Source: RGIG2206 sp045648425
Lineage (GTDB): Bacteria > Bacillota > Clostridia > Oscillospirales > Acutalibacteraceae
DNA: 20,004 nt
Direction: 5' to 3'
Assembly (NCBI GenBank): GCA_045648425.1
Contig: JAZRNV010000049.1
Span: 1 to 20,004, forward strand
Part shown: positions 14,245 to 20,004 of the stretch, in pieces
How the letters are laid out: each line of letters starts with the position of its first letter
Position numbering within the stretch: the first letter of the stretch is position 1
Notes under the pieces: model-generated
Database searches by the model: none
What the model was told of the DNA's origin: nothing
What the model saw: the letters and a program-made list of their open reading frames with translations, nothing else
Translations under genes and position numbers: made by a program

Positions 14245-16695
14245 CTAAAAGTTACTTTCGGGGTTTATATCAGCAAAAGCAGTAATATTTCTGTTTTGCG
14301 GGTCCTTCATAAATTTTTTAAGTAAATCGGCAATCATTTCGCGGAAAGCTTTATTGTTTTTCACCTTAATCAGTATTCTGTATCTATATTTTCCGCTTAC
14401 TTTAGGAACTGCCGCAACAGACGGGCCCAAAACAATCATTTTAATATCACGAGAGCTTTCACCTGCTAATCGCAGCATTTCCAAAAATCTTAACGCACCA
14501 TCCCTGGTGTCTGAAGAGGTATCACCCACAAATCCGATTAGACACATCGAACAAAAAGGCGGATAAACCATACCTTTTCTGACACCAATCTCTTGTGAAT
14601 AGAAGGTGTCATAATCTTGCTTTGCAGCCAAAGATATGACCTCGTTATCGGGAGAAACTGTTTGAACTACAGCTATACCCTCTTTGTCACCACGACCGGA
14701 GCGACCGACAACCTGAGTTAACAGCGAAAAGGTACGTTCATAACTGCGATAGTCTTCGCTAAACAAGGAACCGTCTGCATTCAAAACGCCAACTAAAGTT
14801 ACATTCGGAAAATCAAGTCCTTTAGCAACCATTTGAGTACCCAGCATTATGTCATATTCGCCTTTAGCAAATGCAGATAGCTTTTGCTCATATGAATTGC
14901 GGGCCATAGTACTGTCGGCATCCATTCTTAAAATTCGAGCATTCTCAAACAAAAAGCCAAGCTCCTGTTCGGCTCTTTGAGTACCAAAGCCAGAATATTT
15001 AATTCTATCACTTCCACACTCACTGCATTTGTCGGCAAACTTTTCCGAATATCCGCAATAATGGCACATCAACCTTTCATTTGCTGAGTGATAAGTAAGT
15101 GAAATTGAACAGTTTGGGCAAGATTTGACAGTACCGCATCCGCTGCAAGTTACGATAGTATTATGCCCTCTTCTGTTAAGCAAAAGAATGGCTTGTTCAC
15201 CTCTGCCCAAGGTTTCCTCAAGGCGCTCTTGCAAAAACCTGCTGATTGGGGAAAGGTTGCCCTCTTTAACCTCAGCACGCATATCAACAGTGTGAACCTT
15301 TGGCAAGCAAGCGTTACCGTATCGTGTGTTAAGTCGGCACAACTTATACCGTCCGCTCTCGGCAGCACAAAAAGATTCCAAAGAAGGTGTTGCTGAAGCC
15401 AAAACAACCAATCCGTTGTTATAGGCAGCTCGAAATCTCGCAACCTCTCTGGCGTGAAATCTGGGCGTCGACTCGGATTTATAGGTATGCTCCTGCTCTT
15501 CATCAATAATAATAAGTCCAAGATTGTCAAAAGGAGCAAATACAGCTGAACGGGTACCTATAGCAACAGATATCTCGCCATCTTTAACTCGACGCCACTC
15601 GTCAAGGCGCTGACCTAATGACATTGCTGAATGAAAAACAGCAACCTTGCCATTATATCGGCTGTTAAACAATGACAATGTCTGAGGCGTCAAAGAAATT
15701 TCAGGCACCATTACAATGACGCCCTTACCTAATTTGACCGCTTCATCAACAAGTCTTAAAAACACCTGGGTTTTTCCGCTACCGGTTACGCCGTAAAGCA
15801 GTGCTGCTTCTCCTTTTTCAGAAGAAAGCATATCCTTTAATGAATCGAATGCACACTGTTGCTCGTCGTTTAAAACAATGCTATTACATTGTCCTGCATC
15901 ATAAGAATTAACAGGGGTACGATAAACAATATTATCAAAAAGCTCAACCACAGACTTTTTAGCAAGTCCTGTAATCACTGCTTGTGTTACCCCTGCAAAA
16001 TAGCACACCTCTTTAACGCTAGCAGCACCAACCTGTGTCAAAAAATCAACAACAGCAGCTTGCTTTGAGGTAAGTTTAGCTCCCGGCTCATAATCATCAG
16101 CTATACGAACCATTTTGATTGTGGCATCACCAACGGTTCTGATAGCTTCATCAGTTCGCAACAGATAACCTTTATTCACCAGCTTATCGGGAACTTTGCT
16201 GTCATCCGATAAACCGGACACCTCTAATAATCTGCTCTTTTCAACAGTTGCTTTACTGTTAAACAGCATAGTCAAAACACGCAGCTCATCTTCGGTAACA
16301 TCAGTAATTTTATCGAGATCCAAATTATCGGCAATACAATATGAAGCTACAATACGCATATTAATGCCGGCAGGCAAAACCAACTTAACTGCATCATACC
16401 AGGTGCAAAAGGTATGCTCTTTGATCCACTTGACCAATTCAAGCATTTCAGACGACAAAACGGGTTGCTTATCCAAAACAGATGATATGGGCTTCACCTT
16501 TTCAAGCTCACTTGATTCACCAATGGATAATATTATACCCTGCCGTTTTCTGTTGCCTGTACCAAAGGGTACCATTACTCTGCAACCGGGCAAAGCACTT
16601 TCGGCAAGTGTGGCAGGTATAATATAATCGTATGGCTTGTCAAAATGATATGCCGTACGATCAACCGCAATATGCGCGACCACTGCACTCCTCAT
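14245..16695 (-). CDS. priA: Primosomal replication restart helicase PriA
   Basis: PriA recognises stalled forks and D-loops and reloads the replicative helicase; it is a 3'-5' superfamily 2 helicase. The 816-aa protein has the N-terminal DNA-binding domain (KPYDYIIP, GCRVMVPFG), Walker A GVTGSGKT (302-309), Walker B DEEQEH (398-403), SATPS (434-438), and the zinc-binding insert with Cys517, Cys520, Cys526, Cys529, Cys544, Cys547, Cys557 and Cys560. Helicase motifs GTQMVAKGLDFPNVTLV (619-635) and QVVGRSGRGD (661-670) follow. The ATG at 16695 has GGAGG 9 bases upstream. It sits between rpoZ and def, a standard Firmicute order. Confidence 0.97.
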   Translation of the reverse strand: MRSAVVAHIAVDRTAYHFDKPYDYIIPATLAESALPGCRVMVPFGTGNRKRQGIILSIGESSELEKVKPISSVLDKQPVLSSEMLELVKWIKEHTFCTWYDAVKLVLPAGINMRIVASYCIADNLDLDKITDVTEDELRVLTMLFNSKATVEKSRLLEVSGLSDDSKVPDKLVNKGYLLRTDEAIRTVGDATIKMVRIADDYEPGAKLTSKQAAVVDFLTQVGAASVKEVCYFAGVTQAVITGLAKKSVVELFDNIVYRTPVNSYDAGQCNSIVLNDEQQCAFDSLKDMLSSEKGEAALLYGVTGSGKTQVFLRLVDEAVKLGKGVIVMVPEISLTPQTLSLFNSRYNGKVAVFHSAMSLGQRLDEWRRVKDGEISVAIGTRSAVFAPFDNLGLIIIDEEQEHTYKSESTPRFHAREVARFRAAYNNGLVVLASATPSLESFCAAESGRYKLCRLNTRYGNACLPKVHTVDMRAEVKEGNLSPISRFLQERLEETLGRGEQAILLLNRRGHNTIVTCSGCGTVKSCPNCSISLTYHSANERLMCHYCGYSEKFADKCSECGSDRIKYSGFGTQRAEQELGFLFENARILRMDADSTMARNSYEQKLSAFAKGEYDIMLGTQMVAKGLDFPNVTLVGVLNADGSLFSEDYRSYERTFSLLTQVVGRSGRGDKEGIAVVQTVSPDNEVISLAAKQDYDTFYSQEIGVRKGMVYPPFCSMCLIGFVGDTSSDTRDGALRFLEMLRLAGESSRDIKMIVLGPSVAAVPKVSGKYRYRILIKVKNNKAFREMIADLLKKFMKDPQNRNITAFADINPESNF

Positions 16696-16734
16696 GACAA
16701 GCCACCTCCGTTAATAATATTCAAGTATAGCAAA

Positions 16735-16920
16735 TTAGTTTTCTGCTTCTCTTTGAGCGCAGATTTGATCAATCGCCAAGGAAACAGGTTTTTCAACTAA
16801 AATTTCCTTTTCCTCTTCAGCTTCAACAACGATTTTACGAGCTCTGTCAGCAACATCGTGAACAAGCTGATAACGGCTGTCATACATTTCGATTAATTTT
16901 CCAATTGCGGGATTAAGCAT
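16735..16920 (-). CDS. rpoZ: DNA-directed RNA polymerase omega subunit RpoZ
   Basis: Omega helps fold and stabilise the beta' subunit. The 61-aa protein shows the family core NPAIGKLIEMYDSRYQLVHD and ADRARKIV, with a conserved KPVSLAIDQI stretch. It is at the short end for the family, as is common in Clostridia. It overlaps the gmk end by 8 bases and lies 39 bases before priA, the common remA-gmk-rpoZ-priA order. Confidence 0.93.
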   Translation of the reverse strand: MLNPAIGKLIEMYDSRYQLVHDVADRARKIVVEAEEEKEILVEKPVSLAIDQICAQREAEN

Positions 16921-17524
16921 TATTCAACACCTCATTAATAATATTCTTTTGTTTATATGATGAAAGCTCGGTAATACGAATTATATCGCACAACTGATTT
17001 ACCGCAAGCTCCAAATCATCATTAATTACTATATAGTCATACTCGTCTGCTCTGGGAATCTCGCGCAAAGCAGCATTAAGACGCTTTTCTATTTGTTCAG
17101 GCGTATCGGTCTGACGTTTATTAAGACGTCGCTTAAGCTCTTTGACCGATGGGGGCATTATAAAAACCGAAACCGCCTCAGGCAATGCACGGCGGATACT
17201 TGCCGCACCGTTAACATCAACCTCAATAATAATTCCGTCACCCGATTCAATGGCATCTATAACAGGACGACGCGGAGTGCCGTAATAATTACCAAGATAT
17301 TCATTATATTCTAAAAAAGCACCTTCATCCAGTCCTTTTTTAAACTCATCCACCGTCAAAAAGCAGTACTTACCGTCTTCTTTATCGCTTCCACGAGGTT
17401 CTCGGGTAATGCAAGAAACCGAAAAAGACATTTTTGGATATCTCTTTCTAACCTCTTGCAACACAGTGTCTTTACCGCTGCCTGAGGGACCGGAAATAAT
17501 CAAAACCAAACCCGGATTATTCAT
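16913..17524 (-). CDS. gmk: Guanylate kinase Gmk
   Basis: Gmk phosphorylates GMP to GDP with ATP. The 203-aa protein has the P-loop GPSGSGKD (12-19), the GMP-binding stretch SVSCITREPRGSDKEDGKYCF, EYNEYLGNYYGTPRRPV and IIEVDVNGAASIRR, and the lid region KRQTDTPEQIEKRLN. I chose the ATG at 17524 because GGGGAGG lies 9 bases upstream; upstream ATGs at 17545 and 17530 lie before or against that site. The start overlaps the remA end by 8 bases. Confidence 0.96.
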   Translation of the reverse strand: MNNPGLVLIISGPSGSGKDTVLQEVRKRYPKMSFSVSCITREPRGSDKEDGKYCFLTVDEFKKGLDEGAFLEYNEYLGNYYGTPRRPVIDAIESGDGIIIEVDVNGAASIRRALPEAVSVFIMPPSVKELKRRLNKRQTDTPEQIEKRLNAALREIPRADEYDYIVINDDLELAVNQLCDIIRITELSSYKQKNIINEVLNNA

Positions 17525-17789
17525 CAACATCTTCCTCCCCATCAAACTCGACCTCTATATCGTTGAGGCGGTTGGCAACAGTCTCACATTGTAAATATGA
17601 CAAAACGATATGATCGCTGTCAGTGATTATAACAGCACGTGTACGGCGGCCGTGGGTTGCGTCTATCAAGCAACCTTGCTCTTTGGCCTCTTGAACAATT
17701 CGCTTAATCGGTGCAGACTCAGGAGAGACTATAGCAACAATGCGAGTATCTGAAACCATATTACCAAAACCTATATTAATAAGTTTCAT
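17517..17789 (-). CDS. remA: RemA/DUF370 family extracellular matrix regulator
   Basis: RemA is a small DNA-binding protein that activates matrix and osmoprotection genes in Bacillus subtilis. The 90-aa protein is highly similar: MKLINIGFGNMVSDTRIVAI, VSPESAPIKRIVQEAK, LIDATHGRRTRAVIITDSDH, then LSYLQCETVANR. The RRTRAV basic stretch contributes to DNA binding in the family. The acidic tail (EFDGEEDVDE) is variable. I chose the ATG at 17789 because AGAGGTG lies 9 bases upstream; an earlier GTG is inside that site. It lies 15 bases after yicC. Its target in this organism is unknown. Confidence 0.93.
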   Translation of the reverse strand: MKLINIGFGNMVSDTRIVAIVSPESAPIKRIVQEAKEQGCLIDATHGRRTRAVIITDSDHIVLSYLQCETVANRLNDIEVEFDGEEDVDE

Positions 17790-17804
17790 AATTAAAAGCA
17801 CCTC

Positions 17805-18683
17805 TTATTCAATGTTTTGCACCTGTTCTCTTATCTTTTCAATTTCAGACTTAATTTCTACAACAGTATGTGCTATTTCAACATTTTGACTTTTAGAGCC
17901 GATGGTGTTGGTTTCACGGTTCATTTCCTGCACCAAAAAGTCAAGCTTGCGTCCAATAGCTTCGCCGGAATTAAAAATAGCGTTCATTTGATCAAAATGG
18001 CTGCGCAAACGAACAGTTTCTTCGTCAACAGCGATTTTATCAGCAAATATTGCAGTTTCGGTAATAAGTCGTTGTTCATCCACTTGAGCGCCATCTAACA
18101 ACTCTTTCATCTTTTCTTCGAGGCGAGCTCTATAAGCCGAAACAGTCTCTGGAGATTTTGACTCAATGAAGGATACGTAATCAAGTATAACAGCAGCACG
18201 GCTGAGAATATCGTCGCGAAGCTTCTCACCCTCTGCAGCTCGCATTTGCATAAACATATCCAGCGCCTTTTCAACAACTGAAGAAACATCAGCCCAAAGC
18301 TGTTCTTCGTCTGCTTCTTTTCTGGTTACTGTCAATACATCCGGAAAACGCGAAAGAACAGCTGCATTGACATCAGCTGCAACACAGTACTCAGAGCCAA
18401 TTTCTTTAAGAGCAGACATATATCCGGCAGCCAACGGATGATTAACCTCAACAGTAACGCCTTCATTTGCACGAGAAACAAGAGTCAAAAACATATCTAC
18501 CTTGCCGCGGCTGATGCGCTGCTGACAAAGCTTCTTCAGCTTGTCCTCCAAAAAGGTCAGCTGTCTCGGAGCACGAATTGAAAACTCAAAATACCGATGA
18601 TTGACCGAGCGCATTTCAACAGAAACTGTGTATTGCTCAAACTCACATTCGGCTCTGCCGTAACCGGTCATACTCATTATCAT
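17805..18683 (-). CDS. yicC: YicC/YloC-family endoribonuclease
   Basis: The family is reported to have endoribonuclease activity, and YicC aids sRNA turnover in E. coli. The 292-aa protein starts with the family signature MSMTGYGRAE, followed by SVEMRSVNHRYFE and LEDKLKKLCQQRISRGKVD. It ends with the DUF1732-type segment LDFLVQEMNRETNTIGSKSQ and VEIKSEIEKIREQVQNIE. I chose the ATG at 18683 because AAAGGTG lies about 10 bases upstream and the length matches the Bacillus homologue; an extension to 18728 has no such support. It is the first gene of the long minus-strand array and is divergent from ychF. Confidence 0.93.
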   Translation of the reverse strand: MIMSMTGYGRAECEFEQYTVSVEMRSVNHRYFEFSIRAPRQLTFLEDKLKKLCQQRISRGKVDMFLTLVSRANEGVTVEVNHPLAAGYMSALKEIGSEYCVAADVNAAVLSRFPDVLTVTRKEADEEQLWADVSSVVEKALDMFMQMRAAEGEKLRDDILSRAAVILDYVSFIESKSPETVSAYRARLEEKMKELLDGAQVDEQRLITETAIFADKIAVDEETVRLRSHFDQMNAIFNSGEAIGRKLDFLVQEMNRETNTIGSKSQNVEIAHTVVEIKSEIEKIREQVQNIE

Positions 18684-18718
18684 AACAGTAACACACCTTT
18701 TTATATTCTTATCTGTAT

Positions 18719-18748
18719 ATTTTACCAAAAAAGAACCGAGTTTGTCAA
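18719..18748 (-). promoter_or_regulatory. SigA promoter of the yicC-remA-gmk-rpoZ-priA array
   Basis: On the minus strand a perfect -35 TTGACA (18743-18748) and a -10 TAAAAT (18719-18724) are 18 bp apart, 35 bases before the yicC ATG. It is the only clear promoter found for the ten-gene block down to rlmN. Confidence 0.75.
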
Positions 18749-18757
18749 CAGTTACGC

Positions 18758-18785
18758 TTGATTATTTAATAAATTAGTGTATAAT
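18758..18785 (+). promoter_or_regulatory. SigA promoter of ychF
   Basis: A -35 TTGATT (18758-18763) and a perfect -10 TATAAT (18780-18785) are 16 bp apart, 33 bases before the ychF ATG. Its -35 lies 9 bp from the -35 of the divergent yicC promoter. Confidence 0.75.
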
Positions 18786-18818
18786 GTTGATATATAAAAG
18801 GAAAGGAACTAAAAATTT

Positions 18819-19913
18819 ATGAAATTAGGTATTGTGGGATTGCCCAATGTAGGCAAATCAACCCTTTTTAATGCAATAACAAATGCAGGCGCCCAGTCTG
18901 CAAACTACCCCTTTTGTACAATAGAGCCAAATGTTGGTATGGTATCTGTGCCTGACTCACGTTTAGACAAGCTGGCAGAGATGTATAACCCTGAAAAATT
19001 CACTCCTGCTACTATTGAGTTTGTAGACATTGCAGGTCTGGTTAAAGGCGCCTCTAAAGGTGAAGGACTCGGAAACAAGTTTTTATCACACATCCGTGAG
19101 GTAGATGCTATTATTCATGTTGTAAGGTGCTTTGAAAGCACCGATATAATTCATGTGGACGGATCTGTTGACCCTCTGCGTGATATTGAAACCATTAATC
19201 TCGAACTTATTTTCAGTGATATGGAAATGGTCCAGCGCAGAACCGATAAGGCAACCAAAGCAGCAAAGGGTGATAAATCATTCTTGGCAGAGGTTGAATT
19301 CTTAAAGAGATTGTATGATCATCTGGAATCGGGTCAACCTGCTCGATCAATTGACGCAAATGAAAACGAACAAGAGATACTTAACGATACTGCTTTGCTG
19401 TCACTCAAACCTGTAATATATGTTTGCAATATGAGTGAAGATGATTTTGCAAATGGCATTGAGGGCAACGCAAACTATCAAAAGGTTGCAGAGCTTGCCG
19501 ATAAAGAGCACGCAAAATGCTTGCCTGTATGCGCCGAGATGGAAGCGCAAATTGCCGACATGGATAATGAAGAAAAATCAATGTTCCTTGAAGAGCTTGG
19601 TCTTGAGCAGTCGGGACTTGAACGATTGATTAAAGAAAGCTATTCACTTTTAGGTCTTATATCATACCTTACTGCAGGTCAGCCCGAGGTCAGAGCTTGG
19701 ACCATAAAAAAAGGCACTAAGGCACCCCAGGCAGCAGGTAAAATTCACTCTGACTTTGAACGCGGTTTCATTCGAGCTGAAGTTATCGCCTATGACGATT
19801 TAATGGCCTGCGGAACAATGGTCGCAGCAAAAGAAAAGGGCCTTGTCCGCAGTGAAGGCAAGGAATATATTATGCAAGACGGAGATATAGTTCTTTTCAG
19901 ATTCAACGTATAA
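18819..19913 (+). CDS. ychF: Redox-regulated ATPase YchF (OLA1/Obg family)
   Basis: YchF is a universally conserved Obg-related P-loop NTPase that associates with ribosomes and prefers ATP to GTP. The 364-aa length is standard. The protein begins MKLGIVGLPNVGKSTLFNAI, with G1 GLPNVGKS (7-14), the G2/switch region NYPFCTIEPN (29-38), G3 DIAGL (70-74) and NMSE (204-207) in place of the NKxD motif, the change that gives ATP preference. A helical insert follows at about 140-195. A C-terminal TGS domain covers about 280-364 (TWTIKKGTKAPQAAGKIH, then FERGFIRAEVI). AAGGAAAGGA lies about 11 bases before the ATG. It has its own promoter and terminator, so it is a single-gene unit. Confidence 0.97.
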   Translation: MKLGIVGLPNVGKSTLFNAITNAGAQSANYPFCTIEPNVGMVSVPDSRLDKLAEMYNPEKFTPATIEFVDIAGLVKGASKGEGLGNKFLSHIREVDAIIHVVRCFESTDIIHVDGSVDPLRDIETINLELIFSDMEMVQRRTDKATKAAKGDKSFLAEVEFLKRLYDHLESGQPARSIDANENEQEILNDTALLSLKPVIYVCNMSEDDFANGIEGNANYQKVAELADKEHAKCLPVCAEMEAQIADMDNEEKSMFLEELGLEQSGLERLIKESYSLLGLISYLTAGQPEVRAWTIKKGTKAPQAAGKIHSDFERGFIRAEVIAYDDLMACGTMVAAKEKGLVRSEGKEYIMQDGDIVLFRFNV

Positions 19914-19917
19914 TTTT

Positions 19918-19953
19918 AAAGCACTTGTGCCAAACGGCACAAGTGCTTTTTTT
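19918..19953 (+). terminator. Intrinsic terminator downstream of ychF
   Basis: A perfect 14-bp stem, AAAGCACTTGTGCC (19918-19931) with GGCACAAGTGCTTT (19936-19949), has an AAAC loop and runs into a T tract ending at 19953. It lies 4 bases past the stop codon. The A-rich 5' side could also make it work on the minus strand. Confidence 0.93.
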
Positions 19954-19989
19954 GAATTATAACGCAATTTTTGATACAAAAGTGTCTTG

Positions 19990-20004
19990 GTGCAAATTTT
20001 GCAC
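19990..20004. repeat. Inverted repeat at the right edge of the window
   Basis: GTGCAAA (19990-19996) and TTTGCAC (19998-20004) form a perfect 7+1+7 inverted repeat that ends with the window. It lies in sequence after the ychF terminator with no gene visible. It could be an operator or half of a longer structure. Confidence 0.4.

Noticed and set aside
16196..16627. A 143-codon plus-strand open frame inside priA
   Set aside because: It is antisense to the PriA N-terminal region and has no signals of its own.
16735..16920. Omega subunit of only 61 aa as a possible truncation
   Set aside because: Short omega subunits are common in Clostridia; the conserved core is present and the stop is followed by a normal gap before priA.
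1..20004. CRISPR arrays, tRNA or rRNA genes, insertion sequences, phage genes, toxin-antitoxin or defence systems
   Set aside because: No regularly spaced repeats, cloverleaf sequences, transposase or phage-like proteins were recognised; the window is core genome throughout.

Overview
The window looks like the chromosome of an anaerobic, endospore-forming Firmicute of the class Clostridia, probably an Oscillospiraceae/Ruminococcaceae-type lineage. The evidence is the low-to-moderate GC content, the strong AGGAGG-like ribosome binding sites, the spore genes spoIVA and spoVM, and sipL, a DUF3794+LysM spore gene known from Clostridia. The family-level placement is inference. No mobile element, CRISPR array, rRNA or tRNA was seen.

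Layout from left to right: a sodium-dependent (NSS-family) transporter cut by the left edge (minus); spoIVA (minus) with its own terminator; a 281-bp divergent control region with a SigE-like promoter for spoIVA and a near-consensus SigA promoter followed by a TPP riboswitch and terminator; thiT (plus), encoding the thiamine S-component; a bidirectional terminator; a ThuA-like gene (minus); sipL (minus); spoVM (26 codons) and an unrecognised 52-codon membrane-protein gene upstream of it; then a long minus-strand housekeeping array. In transcription order (right to left) the array reads yicC, remA, gmk, rpoZ, priA, def, fmt, yugP-like, rsmB, rlmN, a 77-bp gap with a candidate promoter and an 18-bp palindrome, prpC, prkC, rsgA, thiN, the 52-aa ORF, spoVM, terminator. 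At the right end ychF is transcribed divergently from yicC and closes with a strong terminator.

Three themes stand out. First, the spore coat basement layer: SpoVM recognises the forespore surface, SpoIVA polymerises on it, and SipL binds SpoIVA; all three genes lie within about 5 kb. Second, thiamine salvage: ThiT imports thiamine under TPP riboswitch control and ThiN converts it to TPP. Third, growth and translation control: start of translation (def, fmt), rRNA modification (rsmB, rlmN), ribosome assembly (rsgA), nucleotide supply and transcription (gmk, rpoZ), replication restart (priA), biofilm or matrix regulation (remA), and a PASTA kinase/phosphatase pair (prkC/prpC). Most junctions in the array overlap or are only a few bases apart, which suggests co-transcription and translational coupling.

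The window is mostly conserved core genome. The least explained items are the 52-aa membrane protein ahead of spoVM, the palindrome at the prpC promoter, a 21-codon ORF running through the riboswitch terminator, and the ThuA-like gene beside the spore genes. No stretch of more than 300 bases lacks a gene.
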